Below, one piece after another: positions 36,613 to 46,866 of a DNA stretch of 64,000 nucleotides. The DNA comes from Melioribacteraceae bacterium (GTDB lineage Bacteria; Bacteroidota; Ignavibacteria; Ignavibacteriales; Melioribacteraceae). The stretch is from positions 16,023 to 80,022 of the forward strand of contig JAKIUC010000012.1 in assembly GCA_021647785.1 (NCBI GenBank), in the 5' to 3' direction. Every line of letters begins with the position of its first letter. Within the stretch, counting starts at the first letter, position 1. A program made the translations under genes and the position numbers. The notes under the pieces were generated by a model. The model made no database searches, had not been told where the DNA came from, and worked only from the letters and a program-made list of their open reading frames with translations.

Positions 36613-39303
36613 GTGCTCACTAATAAAAGCAAACATTTATTATACATATTTATTGCAATATTTTTATTTAGTTTTTTAACAACTTCTTATTGTGGAACAA
36701 CTGGTAAACTGGCTGGTGTTGTTAGTGATAAAAGTACTAACGAACTTTTAATTGGTGTTAATATTATGATAGTTGGTACAATGATGGGAGCTGCAAGTGA
36801 TTTGGATGGTAATTATTTCATTATAAATGTTCCTCCGGGTCTTTATGAAATAAAGGCTTCCCTTATAGGTTATGCTTCTATAATTATAAAAAATGTGCGG
36901 ATTTCTGTTGATCAAACAACAAAAATAGATTTTGAATTTGTTGAAGAATCTGTGAAAATTGGTGAGGTTGTTGTAACGGCAGAAAAACTTATGGTCAGAA
37001 AAGATTTAACTTCAACCGAAGCTAAAGTTAGTGGAGATCAAATTGCTCTTTTACCATTGGAAGATGTACAGTCAGTTGTAAATTTACAAGCTGGCGTTAT
37101 GGATGGTCATTTTCGTGGTGGAAGAAAAAATGAAGTTAAATATTTAATTGATGGTGTCTCTGTAAACGATGCTTTTTCAGGCACTTCAACTTTAGAGGCA
37201 GAAGTTAGTACAATTGAAGAAGTGCAGGTATTAACAGGAACATTTAATGCAGAGTATGGTGAGGCTCTTTCAGGTGTTGTTAATCAAATAACAAAGATAG
37301 CCGGAGATAAATTTTATGGTTCGGTCTCACTCTATTCTGGTGATTATGTTAGTTCACGAACAAATGTTTATACAAATATTAATAGTATATCTCCAGTAGA
37401 TATTAAAAACATTCAAGGTAGTTTTAGCGGTCCCGTTCCTGGTCTTGAAAAATTATTGAAATTTAATATTTCTGGTAGATACCTTGCAGATAACGGTTAC
37501 CTATATGGGCAAAGGCAATTTAATCCTTCCGACTCTTCCGATTTTTCAGCTAATGACCCAAATGATTGGCATATTGGTGCAACTGGCGATAATAAATTTG
37601 TACCGATGAATATTAGTGAAAAATATATTCTTCAAGGTAAACTTGCCATAAAGGTTGGGTCTGGACGTGGAATTGTACTTAATGCGTTGTACCAAAATAA
37701 AGATTATAAAGATTATAATCACAACTTTAAACTTAATCCGGATGGTGATTACAAAAAATTTCAGAAAAGTTTTCTTTTAAGTGCAAGCTATTCTCACGTT
37801 TTAAGTAATGCAGCTTTTATCGATTTTATAGGCTCAAGATTTGAAACGAAAACTAACCAGTATGCTTTTGAAAACCCACTTGATAGCCGGTACGTTTCTC
37901 CTGATAGACTAAGAGACTCTGGGAACAATGCGTTTCTTACTGGCGGAACAGAAAACTGGCAATTTAATCATAATACTCAAACATACACTGGTAAATCCGA
38001 TTTAACATGGCAGATAAATCATATTCATCAAATTAAAACTGGTGTTGAATTTAATTATCATAATATGGAATATGAAGATTTTCAAATTGTGATTGAACCT
38101 TCTACAGGCAATGTTCCAACTCTACCTACTCCAGGTTCTTTTAATTTCAATACGTACAAAGCAAATCCATATCAAATTGCAGCCTACATTCAGGATAAAA
38201 TTGAACTTGATTATTTAATTGTAAATTTAGGAGTTCGCTTCGATTATTTTGAACCTGACGGAAAATATTTGAAAGACCCAAATAACATTGCAGTATTAGA
38301 TTCAATGCTCCCTCCATTTCCAGATTCACTTATGGAGAAAGCAACAAGTAAATACCAATTCAGTCCAAGGCTTGGTATTTCATATCCAATAACAGATGCA
38401 GGTGCTATTCATATTTCGTACGGTCATTTTTTCCAGGTACCTCCATTTGAATACCTATACAGAAATCCAAATTTCAGAATTCCTCTTTCAGGAAATTTTC
38501 CGGCAAACATAGGAAGCACACTTGGTAATACTGACCTTGAACCGCAGCAAACAATTATGTATGAAATTGGGTTACAGCAAGCACTAACCCCCGAACTTGG
38601 CATTACATTAACTGGTTATTATAAAGATATAAGAAATCTTCTTAGTACTGAAATTTACATCAAAAATAATTTTAAAAAGTTTAGTAAATTAATTAATCAG
38701 GATTATGGCTCGGTAAAAGGAGTTACTTTTACAATTGAAAAAAGATTCACACATTATTTTAGTGCAAATCTTGATTATACATATCAGGTTGCAAAAGGAA
38801 ACGCTTCCGACCCTAATGATGCCTTTAATAATGCTTCGGCAAACCCGCCAATTGAAGCGAATAAACAATTAGTTCCTTTAGATTGGGATAGGACACATTC
38901 TCTCAATTTTGTATTTACATCAGGAATTCCAGGAAATTTTATTGCTAGTTTTATTAGTCAATTAGGTACTGGGTTACCTTACACACCTTCTTTGCAAAAT
39001 CAAAGAACTGGTTTAGAAAATAGCGACAAACGACCAACATATTTTAATGTGGATATATACTTAATTAAATATTTCAAACTTTTTGCAAAGCAGCTTTCTG
39101 TTTACCTAAAAGTATATAACCTTTTAGATACTGCAAATGAACAAGAAGTTTTTGGTGATACTGGTAGAGCAGGTTACACCTTAGAACTAACGAGGTCTCA
39201 AGAAAAACCGAGAGGTGTAAATACTATTGGGGAGTATTATACACGACCCGATTTCTACTCGGCACCACGTCAAATTATTTTTGGAGCATCTTTTGCTTTT
39301 TAA
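36613..39303 (+). CDS. TonB-dependent receptor with N-terminal carboxypeptidase-regulatory domain
   Basis: This 896-residue outer-membrane active transporter starts at GTG. Order: signal peptide (1-28), CarboxypepD_reg-like domain (about 30-115, KLAGVVSDKSTNELLIGVNI), TonB-box-like VGEVVVTAEK region, plug (about 130-235, YLIDGVSVNDAFSG, GTFNAEYGEALSGVVN), and a beta-barrel ending in FGASFAF with a terminal Phe. The layout is SusC-like but shorter than typical SusC, and no SusD gene follows. It likely imports manno-oligosaccharides into the periplasm, powered by TonB. The next gene begins 25 bases later. Confidence 0.92.
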   Translation: MLTNKSKHLLYIFIAIFLFSFLTTSYCGTTGKLAGVVSDKSTNELLIGVNIMIVGTMMGAASDLDGNYFIINVPPGLYEIKASLIGYASIIIKNVRISVDQTTKIDFEFVEESVKIGEVVVTAEKLMVRKDLTSTEAKVSGDQIALLPLEDVQSVVNLQAGVMDGHFRGGRKNEVKYLIDGVSVNDAFSGTSTLEAEVSTIEEVQVLTGTFNAEYGEALSGVVNQITKIAGDKFYGSVSLYSGDYVSSRTNVYTNINSISPVDIKNIQGSFSGPVPGLEKLLKFNISGRYLADNGYLYGQRQFNPSDSSDFSANDPNDWHIGATGDNKFVPMNISEKYILQGKLAIKVGSGRGIVLNALYQNKDYKDYNHNFKLNPDGDYKKFQKSFLLSASYSHVLSNAAFIDFIGSRFETKTNQYAFENPLDSRYVSPDRLRDSGNNAFLTGGTENWQFNHNTQTYTGKSDLTWQINHIHQIKTGVEFNYHNMEYEDFQIVIEPSTGNVPTLPTPGSFNFNTYKANPYQIAAYIQDKIELDYLIVNLGVRFDYFEPDGKYLKDPNNIAVLDSMLPPFPDSLMEKATSKYQFSPRLGISYPITDAGAIHISYGHFFQVPPFEYLYRNPNFRIPLSGNFPANIGSTLGNTDLEPQQTIMYEIGLQQALTPELGITLTGYYKDIRNLLSTEIYIKNNFKKFSKLINQDYGSVKGVTFTIEKRFTHYFSANLDYTYQVAKGNASDPNDAFNNASANPPIEANKQLVPLDWDRTHSLNFVFTSGIPGNFIASFISQLGTGLPYTPSLQNQRTGLENSDKRPTYFNVDIYLIKYFKLFAKQLSVYLKVYNLLDTANEQEVFGDTGRAGYTLELTRSQEKPRGVNTIGEYYTRPDFYSAPRQIIFGASFAF

Positions 39304-39328
39304 TTATATGAAATATTGGAGGCTAAAC

Positions 39329-42300
39329 ATGCAGAAGAGTTTTCATAACTATTTTGTTAGCTATCTGTTCACTTGTCTGTTTCTTTTTTTACTTTCAGCA
39401 CAAGTGTTTCCTCAATCTATTGTTGATAGGAATAAAGGCGATCATAATCAAACCAGAAAAGGGTTTATGGATGGCAATCTTGTAGGAACTGTATATTATA
39501 ATTTTGGTCAAATTGCCGATTGGCTAAACGAAGCAAGCAGAAGTGGCGTTTGGCCTAAGGGTACTAACCAGACTTATGTTGATGGTATAGCAATAATAGT
39601 TCAAGCAGAAGCTACTGACCCCAACGGAAATATTATTCATCCGCTGGAAACAAATTATTATGAATATACACGTATTGACCCTGTTTCAAAAGTTACTTAC
39701 GGATGGTGGCCCCTTCCAGGATATGCTGCCCCCTACACAACTTATCCTGCACGTAGTGATAATTTGGATACTTGGCCAAATAGCTGGCCAGATAGACCAA
39801 CTGATTGGGCGGGTGCTTGGAATGGATTTTTTGGAAAAGGTGTACTTAATGCCGATGTGGAAACCTTCTATGTAATGGATGATGATGAAGATAGGGAATA
39901 TTTTTTGAACAATAATTTTAAACCCGATTTAGAAGACCAAACAAGGGGCGGATTAGGGATGCAAGTTAAAGTAAGAGGTTTTCAATGGTCGCAAGTACTT
40001 GCCGAGGATGTAATTTTCTGGTATTATGAAATTACAAATACAAGTACAACTGATTATGAAAAAACTCTATTTGCTCAATATATTGATTGGGGAATTGGTG
40101 GGCACGATAACTCATCTAATAATGCAGGTGATTATGATGTACTGCTCGATATCTCCTACGCATGGTCAACAGTTGCATTTGGCAGCCCAGGAAATTGGAG
40201 TCCGGTTGGTCTTGCTGCCTATGCCTTTCTTGAAAGCCCCGGAATGCCAAGCGACCATAAGGATAATGACATGGATGGTATAACTGATGAAAAGAGAGAT
40301 AACGAGGCAAATATTTTTATTGATGACCCAAACAGCGATCCTTTCTTAAGAGATGTACAAAACGATACATTACAGTTCCGCGAATTTTATGGATACTCCT
40401 GGAGACCACATTGGGATGCTGATGAAAATTGCAATTGGAGAAGTTTCTTAGATATTGATGAAGATGGCGAATGGGATGATACTGAACTATTGAGAGATGA
40501 TGTTGGCACTGATGGCATTGGACCATTTGATGAAGGATACGTAGGACCTGATGCTGATGGTTCTGAAGGTAATGGTTTACCAAACCAAGGCGAACCAAAC
40601 TTCGGGATATTGGATAAAGATGAATCTGACCAATTAGGGCTTACAGGATTTGCAATTTTTGCTGCTCATAAATATGACCTAAATAGAGATGAAGAGAATT
40701 GGAATGTACTATCAGACTTACCGCCACCACACGGACAGCCCTTAATTGGTGTAAACCTTGTAAACTACTTTTCCAGTTATCTTTTTACTATGGAGGGTAG
40801 ATACACATATTCAACAACTACTGGTAATACCGAAGAGGTTGGTGAAACAGAAAGATTTTCTATGGCAATGATTTTCGGTATCGACAAAGATGATGTTTTT
40901 AGAAGGAAGAAAACTGTTCAGCAAATTTATAATGCAAATTACCGATTTGCAAAACCTCCGGATAAACCAATAATTAAAGTTATACCTGGCGATAAAAAAG
41001 TTACACTTTACTGGGGAGATAGAGCGGAAAAAACATTTGATGCTTTTTATCAGAGAAATAATTTTGAAGGTTACAGAATATACAGATCAACAGAGCCTAA
41101 CTTTTTAGAAAATAAAGTTATTACAGATGCTTACGGAAAACCTATTTTCAGAAAACCAATAGCTCAGTTCGATTTGGCGAATGGTGTTTACGGACTTCAT
41201 CCTATTGATGTTAACGGAGCTGCTTTTAATCTTGGTACCGATAGCGGGTTGAAACACTCATTTATTGATTCGACTGTACAGAATGGGCAAACGTATTACT
41301 ACGCTGTTGCTGCTTACGACCAAGGTTTTACAACAACTACAGTAGAAGGTGAGTTTGAAGGAATACCTCCATCGGAAACACCTACCATTTTGAAAGTTGA
41401 TATTAATGGGAATATAACCTCAGATATTAATACAGCTGTAGTTACTCCGCGTACACCAGGAGCGGGTTACATTGCTCCGGAGATATCCAATTTCTTCTCA
41501 AGTGGCCCTGGCTCTGGAAAGCTATCTATTAGTGTATTAGACCCTGATTCAATTTTAAATTACCATACATACCGAATTGAATTTGAAGATTTTTCAGCTT
41601 ATCATAATAATCCATATCCCTCTTATAGATTGATTGACTATACTGCAAATGATACGCTGATTGATATAACTAAGATAAACGGTGATGAAGAACAAACAAA
41701 AGTTATGCACGGTTTTTCAGTTAATATCAAAAATGATTCTCTTGTTACTGTTAACAAAGATAAAACAGAATGGGAAAGTGGAAATAGTAATTACATTGTT
41801 GAGGTTGGGTTTGATTCACGTTTTGCACCGGCTTATAGTCGAAAAAGAATTGACTACCCTGCTGATTTTGAAATCTATTTAACTGAACCTGGGCAAGGCG
41901 ATTTATCGTTTCCAGCAACTTCATTCAGTCAGCCAATTCAATCAAATATAATTGTAAAAAACTTGACCGAAGGAATAGATGATTTTCAATTTATATTTAG
42001 AGATGAAAATGAAGATGAAATATTTAATAACGGAGATGCAATATTTTTAGTATTTGGTGACTCTGCCGGTAAGCCAGCAAATAATTTTAGCGACCTAAAA
42101 ATAAGCTGGTCTATTACACTTATAAAAGATACAACAATTGCTGATGAGGACCAGATTGAACCAGAGTATGGAGATGTTTTTAAAGTTGTTACAAACAAAC
42201 CATTTAGAACTGGCGAGTATTTTGAGTTTACCTCTAAAGCACAAGAATTTGATAGATCGAAAGCTCAATCAGATTTAGATAAAATATCTGTTGTTCCTAA

Positions 42301-42586
42301 TCCATATACTGGTGCTGCTTCATGGGAGCCAGTTTCATCCCAAGTAGGAAGAGGTGAACGGCGTATTTACTTTATGAACTTACCAAATGAATGTACTATT
42401 AGAATTTATACAATCAGCGGAAAGTTAGTTCAAACAATTGAACACTATAGTACTATTGATGATGGACAGGAATCATGGAACCTTGTTTCTAGTGATGGAA
42501 TGGATGTAGCTTACGGTATTTATGTTTACCATGTTGAAGCCCCCGATATTGGAAATAAAATTGGAAAATTTGCAATAATAAAATGA
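39329..42586 (+). CDS. large secreted protein with FN3 domain and C-terminal sorting-like domain
   Basis: The start at 39329 has GGAGG (39318-39322) and gives a signal peptide (MQKSFHNYFVSYLFTCLFLF...VFPQ); upstream in-frame starts lie inside the receptor gene. Of 1085 residues, the first 500 are Asp/Asn/Trp-rich with calcium-like acidic runs (DDDEDRE, DPNSDPF). An FN3 domain starts near 542 (KPIIKVIPGDKKVTLYWGD). The end (about 990-1085, VVPNPYTGAASWE, IYTISGKLVQTI, YGIYVYHVE) resembles a T9SS type A domain. It occupies the place of SusD after the receptor but shows no SusD helices. A surface partner of the receptor is inferred. Confidence 0.75.
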   Translation: MQKSFHNYFVSYLFTCLFLFLLSAQVFPQSIVDRNKGDHNQTRKGFMDGNLVGTVYYNFGQIADWLNEASRSGVWPKGTNQTYVDGIAIIVQAEATDPNGNIIHPLETNYYEYTRIDPVSKVTYGWWPLPGYAAPYTTYPARSDNLDTWPNSWPDRPTDWAGAWNGFFGKGVLNADVETFYVMDDDEDREYFLNNNFKPDLEDQTRGGLGMQVKVRGFQWSQVLAEDVIFWYYEITNTSTTDYEKTLFAQYIDWGIGGHDNSSNNAGDYDVLLDISYAWSTVAFGSPGNWSPVGLAAYAFLESPGMPSDHKDNDMDGITDEKRDNEANIFIDDPNSDPFLRDVQNDTLQFREFYGYSWRPHWDADENCNWRSFLDIDEDGEWDDTELLRDDVGTDGIGPFDEGYVGPDADGSEGNGLPNQGEPNFGILDKDESDQLGLTGFAIFAAHKYDLNRDEENWNVLSDLPPPHGQPLIGVNLVNYFSSYLFTMEGRYTYSTTTGNTEEVGETERFSMAMIFGIDKDDVFRRKKTVQQIYNANYRFAKPPDKPIIKVIPGDKKVTLYWGDRAEKTFDAFYQRNNFEGYRIYRSTEPNFLENKVITDAYGKPIFRKPIAQFDLANGVYGLHPIDVNGAAFNLGTDSGLKHSFIDSTVQNGQTYYYAVAAYDQGFTTTTVEGEFEGIPPSETPTILKVDINGNITSDINTAVVTPRTPGAGYIAPEISNFFSSGPGSGKLSISVLDPDSILNYHTYRIEFEDFSAYHNNPYPSYRLIDYTANDTLIDITKINGDEEQTKVMHGFSVNIKNDSLVTVNKDKTEWESGNSNYIVEVGFDSRFAPAYSRKRIDYPADFEIYLTEPGQGDLSFPATSFSQPIQSNIIVKNLTEGIDDFQFIFRDENEDEIFNNGDAIFLVFGDSAGKPANNFSDLKISWSITLIKDTTIADEDQIEPEYGDVFKVVTNKPFRTGEYFEFTSKAQEFDRSKAQSDLDKISVVPNPYTGAASWEPVSSQVGRGERRIYFMNLPNECTIRIYTISGKLVQTIEHYSTIDDGQESWNLVSSDGMDVAYGIYVYHVEAPDIGNKIGKFAIIK

Positions 42587-42696
42587 TGAGTAAAAGTTTG
42601 TTGGTTCTTCTCATATCCATTGAACTTTAGCCCATATTTATAATAGCAATAGAGTTGAAATAATAATTTGATAATAAAAAATATTTTGAGATTAAA

Positions 42697-43731
42697 ATGC
42701 GAACAAAACATCTCGTAAAAGTATTCTACTTATTTACTGTAATAATATTTTGCAGCTATTCTAATGCACAGAATGTTTCAAAAACTGGAACCACAGCGGC
42801 AAACTTTTTGGAAATTCCTGTTGGTGCACCGGCTGCTGGTATGGGTGGTGCATTTGTAAGTTTAGCAAACGATGCCACTGCCCTATTCTGGAATGCAGCA
42901 GGTATAGCTAACTTGGGAAAAACTGAGGTGATACTTTCGCATACACAATGGATTGCAGATACAAAGTTTGATTTTGCCGGTGTTGTATTACCCCTTGGCG
43001 AATTTGGTACTTTGGGCTTTAGCTTTACATCTTTATCGATGGATGATATGAAAGTTACAACTATTGACCAACCAGAAGGAACAGGAGAATTTTTTAGTGC
43101 TGGCAATCTGGCAATAGGAATTAGTTATTCGCGAAAACTTACCGACCGTTTCTCTATAGGGTTTACTGGAAAATATGTTCAAGAGAAAATTTGGCATATG
43201 ACTGCTTCTGCATTTGCATTTGATGCAGGAACTTTGTTTAGAACTGACCTTCTTGGCGGGATGATAATAGGTGCTACCATCTCTAACTTTGGCACTCCAC
43301 TTAAACTTGAGGGTAGAGATACCCAGTATTTTATTAGGGTTGATGAAACTAAGACAGGTTCAAACGATAAAATTCCCACAAATATTTCTCTCGACGAATG
43401 GGAACTTCCATTATTTTTTAGAATAGGACTTTCTACTGAAGCAGTTAAAACAGAAAACATTAGAGTTACGGTTGCACTTGATGCAATTCATCCAAACAAT
43501 AACTACCCAAGTTTGAATATTGGAACGGAGTTTTCATTCAAAGAGTTTTTATTTATAAGGGGTGGTTATCAATCACTATTTCTTGATGAAGCAGAAGGTG
43601 GAATTTCTTTTGGTGCAGGTGTTAATTCTAAAATGCTCTTTACTGAAAGCATTGTTCAATTCGATTATTCATATAATGATTTTGGAAGACTTAAATTTGT
43701 ACACTCATTTTCTTTAAGTATGATGTTTTAG
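42697..43731 (+). CDS. PorV/PorQ-family outer-membrane protein
   Basis: The 344-residue protein has a signal peptide (to NAQ, about 25) followed by the family-typical opening FLEIPVGAPAAGMGGAFVSL and ATALFWNAAGIA, then repeated amphipathic strands and a C-terminal SFSLSMMF, as in FadL-like barrels. PorV shuttles T9SS cargo to the attachment complex in Porphyromonas. Being encoded among sorting-domain proteins, this copy may be dedicated to handling them, or it may be a general paralogue. It lies 110 bases after the FN3 protein gene. Confidence 0.85.
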   Translation: MRTKHLVKVFYLFTVIIFCSYSNAQNVSKTGTTAANFLEIPVGAPAAGMGGAFVSLANDATALFWNAAGIANLGKTEVILSHTQWIADTKFDFAGVVLPLGEFGTLGFSFTSLSMDDMKVTTIDQPEGTGEFFSAGNLAIGISYSRKLTDRFSIGFTGKYVQEKIWHMTASAFAFDAGTLFRTDLLGGMIIGATISNFGTPLKLEGRDTQYFIRVDETKTGSNDKIPTNISLDEWELPLFFRIGLSTEAVKTENIRVTVALDAIHPNNNYPSLNIGTEFSFKEFLFIRGGYQSLFLDEAEGGISFGAGVNSKMLFTESIVQFDYSYNDFGRLKFVHSFSLSMMF

Positions 43732-43769
43732 TTTGTTGAATAATATTTTTAAAAGGTACGTGGTATATT

Positions 43770-45317
43770 TTGTATAGAATAGATAAACTTTTTTTTTTAG
43801 TGCTATTAGGATTTAATACAACCTACGCAGCAACCTACACATTTTCAGAGAGTAGAAACAAATCAATTAATAATTATTTAAACCAAGCAGATAATATTGT
43901 TGCTACAGTTGATACTATTCAGATTACAACTGATGAATTTTACAATAGCTATGAATATGGCCCAGCATTTATTAAGCGTGGTGCAGAATCTAAAAAGAAA
44001 CATCTCAATTATATAATCAATGAAAAACTTCTCGCCTTATATGGGTATTCAAATAGTATTGATACCTTAGAACAAGTAGTTGAAATGTACAACTCTATTC
44101 ATCACGATATAATGACAGAGGAATTATTTAGGGATGATATCTTAGAAAATATTTCAATTAGTGAAAGTGAAATTGATACTGTTGTTATTCAAAAACAATT
44201 AGTCCTTCAAATTAAATGGCTTTTTTCTAAAGATGAAAAGAGAATATTTGAGCAGAGAGAGTTATTAACTAAAGGTGATAATTTTGATACGCTATATAAT
44301 CGAGAATTAAAAAATGGTCTTCTCTTAGATGATCGCTCAATGACAACTAACCGCTACCAGCTTGGTAAAAAGAATCCGTTTCTTGCCAAAATAATTGACA
44401 CATTACAAATTGGGAAGGTCTCCTCCCCTATCAACACTAACGATGGATGGTATTTAATTAAACTTGAATCTGCTTCGAGAAATGTTTTTACAACAGAAAC
44501 GGAATATAACAAGCTCCGTGTGGAAGCCGAGAATGCAATTAAAAAAATTAAGATGGATAAAGTTTCAGATAAATACGTTCATAACATTTTACTTACGCAC
44601 AATCCGGTAATAAAACGTGATGCCATTACTATTTTAAAATCATACCTTGGCAAATTTATACTCCCATCTGAAAAATATGATGAATGGAATTTGGAACAGA
44701 GTTTAACAAATACTACTAATAAACTTGATGATTTATATAAATCTAATATTAGTAATCTTCCTCTTGTTAAACTTAATACAGGTAATATTACTTTAGATGA
44801 ATTCTTAAAGTGGTATAGAAATAGGGAGCAATATATTAAATTTAATAAAACCAATATTAAAACATTTTCCAGTTCTGTTGAAAATTTAGTATGGCGTATG
44901 GTTAGAGATAAACTTCTTATCAATTTAGCAATAGAGAGAAAATATGATAAGCAAACTTCTGTTATTGAAGAATCACAATGGTGGAAGGATAAAATAGTTT
45001 ACAGTGCTGTAAGAAACGAGTTGGGTAACTCAATTCTTATCGAAAATAAAGAAATTGCGACTGGTAAATTAGATAAGAGCGGAGAAGATAAAATTACTCA
45101 AGAGATGGAAAAAGAGTTGTCGATAAAAATATTTAGGTTAGTGGCTAATTTAAAGCAAAAATATAAAATTGAAATCAATGAAAATCTGTTAAATAATATT
45201 CAAGTTTCATCAGAAAATGACCCAACTGCAATTGAAATTTTTACAGTTAAAAAAGGAGGACTGATTCCAAGAATGCCATACCCCACTATTGATAGGGATT
45301 GGGAGAGTTGGGAATGA
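43770..45317 (+). CDS. periplasmic parvulin-like peptidyl-prolyl isomerase / chaperone
   Basis: The start is TTG and leads into a signal peptide (KLFFLVLLGFNTTYA). The 515 residues resemble SurA/PpiD-type folding factors: an N-terminal helical part (about 45-145) and a parvulin-like domain (about 145-250, QIKWLFSKDEKRIFEQRELL ... IGKVSSPINTNDGWYLIKLE). The C-terminal 250 residues are charged and helical with no recognised family. Placed between a barrel protein and the import genes, it may assist folding of the receptor or PorV-like protein. The stop overlaps the next ATG (ATGA). Confidence 0.75.
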   Translation: MYRIDKLFFLVLLGFNTTYAATYTFSESRNKSINNYLNQADNIVATVDTIQITTDEFYNSYEYGPAFIKRGAESKKKHLNYIINEKLLALYGYSNSIDTLEQVVEMYNSIHHDIMTEELFRDDILENISISESEIDTVVIQKQLVLQIKWLFSKDEKRIFEQRELLTKGDNFDTLYNRELKNGLLLDDRSMTTNRYQLGKKNPFLAKIIDTLQIGKVSSPINTNDGWYLIKLESASRNVFTTETEYNKLRVEAENAIKKIKMDKVSDKYVHNILLTHNPVIKRDAITILKSYLGKFILPSEKYDEWNLEQSLTNTTNKLDDLYKSNISNLPLVKLNTGNITLDEFLKWYRNREQYIKFNKTNIKTFSSSVENLVWRMVRDKLLINLAIERKYDKQTSVIEESQWWKDKIVYSAVRNELGNSILIENKEIATGKLDKSGEDKITQEMEKELSIKIFRLVANLKQKYKIEINENLLNNIQVSSENDPTAIEIFTVKKGGLIPRMPYPTIDRDWESWE

Positions 45318-45550
45318 GCGAGTCTATCAGGAAACTTGATGGTGCAAATATGGATATTGACCTAACTACGAATATAAAAAATATTTCGTGGGAGCAAGAC
45401 CAATGCCCCTGGAATAAATTTGATGGAACTAATAAACACAAGTGTGCAGTTAAAAATATTTCAATTTGCACATATTTTTGCGGTATCGAATATTTGGATA
45501 TTGTACTTTGTTGTTATCCGAATGAAAATCCGTGTAAAGGAAATGAATAA
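45314..45550 (+). CDS. small cysteine-rich protein of unknown function
   Basis: A 78-residue protein begins at an ATG overlapping the isomerase stop (ATGA), a coupled start. It has no signal peptide and seven cysteines in the second half (QCPWN, HKCAV, ICTYFC, LCCYP, NPCK), arranged like a metal or Fe-S site. I do not recognise a named family. Its fixed place between the envelope genes and the sugar-binding lipoprotein (6-base gap) shows it belongs to the operon. A cytosolic metal-binding or redox role is only a guess. Confidence 0.7.
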   Translation: MSESIRKLDGANMDIDLTTNIKNISWEQDQCPWNKFDGTNKHKCAVKNISICTYFCGIEYLDIVLCCYPNENPCKGNE

Positions 45551-45556
45551 AATATT

Positions 45557-46858
45557 ATGACTATTATCACTAAAATATTATTTAAAATTATTATTGTAAT
45601 TTTATTATTTGCTCTAAATATTGGATGCTCCAGAAATAAGAGAAGTGAAAATGAACTTCTTTACTGGAGCTCTAACCATCCGGAAGAAATTATATTTGCT
45701 AAATATATTACTAAAGAATGGAATAAAATTAGCAAACCTGCACATATTAAATTTCAGCCAGTACCAGAGGGACAATCGAGTGAAGAGGTAATTCTCGCAG
45801 CAGTTGTTGGGGAAACCACACCGGATATATATTCAAACATGTGGCAGGGAGATGTTGAAATATATGGTCAAGCTGGTGTATTAGTAGCGCTTGATACATT
45901 GGCTGGCTTCTGGGATTTTATAAATGCACGATGCGACAGTGCAACAATTGCAGAAGTAACATCATCTGATGGGCATATTTATCAAATTCCGTGGAAGATA
46001 AATCCAATTATGATGATATATAATCAGGGTATTGTTAACGAACTTAATTTATCAAAAGCTCCGCAGACGTATAGTGAATTCATCGCAGCTTCAAAACTTT
46101 ATCAGAAAGATAGTGATGGCGATGGTTACGTTGATAGATGGTTCGGTTATTCGGAAGTAGTTGTTACTTGGTGGCAGCGGTTTTTCGATTTCTATCCCCT
46201 CTACCTTGCAGCTTCCGGTGGTGCTTCTTTGATTGAGAATAACAAAGCGGTATTTAATAACGAGCATGCCGTGGGTGTTTTTAGGTTTTTGAAAACGCTG
46301 TACGATAATAATTATTTTTCGCGTGAAAGATTATCAACTAAGCAGGATATTTTTCTTACTGGTGTTATTGCTACAAGGTTTACTGGTCCTTGGGAAATAG
46401 CTCATTCCGAAAAATTCAAACCAAAAGGATTTGAGTATGGTTTTCAAAACATGCCTGTGCCGGATAACCATACTGGACCTACTTATACTTACTGCGACCC
46501 AAAAAATATTGTGATTTTCAATACGTGCAGAAATCCACAATTGGCTTTCGATTTTATAAAATTCACTTTAAGCGAGCAGAATGATTTAAAGTTTTTAGAA
46601 TTGACAAATCAATTACCAAGAAGAAAAAAGATTGAGGAAAACCCATTGTTTGAAGAATACTTTAATAGTAATTCAAAAATGAAAATCTTTGCAGAACAAG
46701 CAAAGTATGTAAGAGGTACAGATATACACCCGGCACTAAAAGAAGTGTTCGATTTAATATCTCAAGAATACGAAGCGTGTGTAGTGTATGGAATAAAGTC
46801 TCCGGAAGAAGCAATACGAGATGCAGCAGATGCTGTTAATTTATTATTACTTGATTAG
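45557..46858 (+). CDS. sugar ABC transporter substrate-binding lipoprotein
   Basis: This 433-residue extracytoplasmic solute-binding protein of the carbohydrate (MalE/UgpB-like) type has a lipobox LNIGC near residue 24, so it is anchored in a membrane. Typical blocks are VVGETTPDIYSNMW, YQIPWKINPIMMIYNQGIVN, YSEFIAASKLY and TGPWEI. It opens the importer trio with the two permeases 8 and 7 bases apart. By context the substrate should be a manno-oligosaccharide delivered to the periplasm by the TonB receptor. Confidence 0.93.
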   Translation: MTIITKILFKIIIVILLFALNIGCSRNKRSENELLYWSSNHPEEIIFAKYITKEWNKISKPAHIKFQPVPEGQSSEEVILAAVVGETTPDIYSNMWQGDVEIYGQAGVLVALDTLAGFWDFINARCDSATIAEVTSSDGHIYQIPWKINPIMMIYNQGIVNELNLSKAPQTYSEFIAASKLYQKDSDGDGYVDRWFGYSEVVVTWWQRFFDFYPLYLAASGGASLIENNKAVFNNEHAVGVFRFLKTLYDNNYFSRERLSTKQDIFLTGVIATRFTGPWEIAHSEKFKPKGFEYGFQNMPVPDNHTGPTYTYCDPKNIVIFNTCRNPQLAFDFIKFTLSEQNDLKFLELTNQLPRRKKIEENPLFEEYFNSNSKMKIFAEQAKYVRGTDIHPALKEVFDLISQEYEACVVYGIKSPEEAIRDAADAVNLLLLD

Positions 46859-46866
46859 TTGGTAAA

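Noticed and set aside
39227..39328. Earlier start of the FN3 protein inside the receptor gene
   Set aside because: The ATG at 39329 has GGAGG and opens a clean signal peptide; the earlier frame lies within receptor coding sequence.
39329..42586. SusD homologue after the TonB receptor
   Set aside because: The protein is beta-rich with an FN3 domain and sorting-like end, twice the SusD length, without SusD helical repeats or a lipobox.
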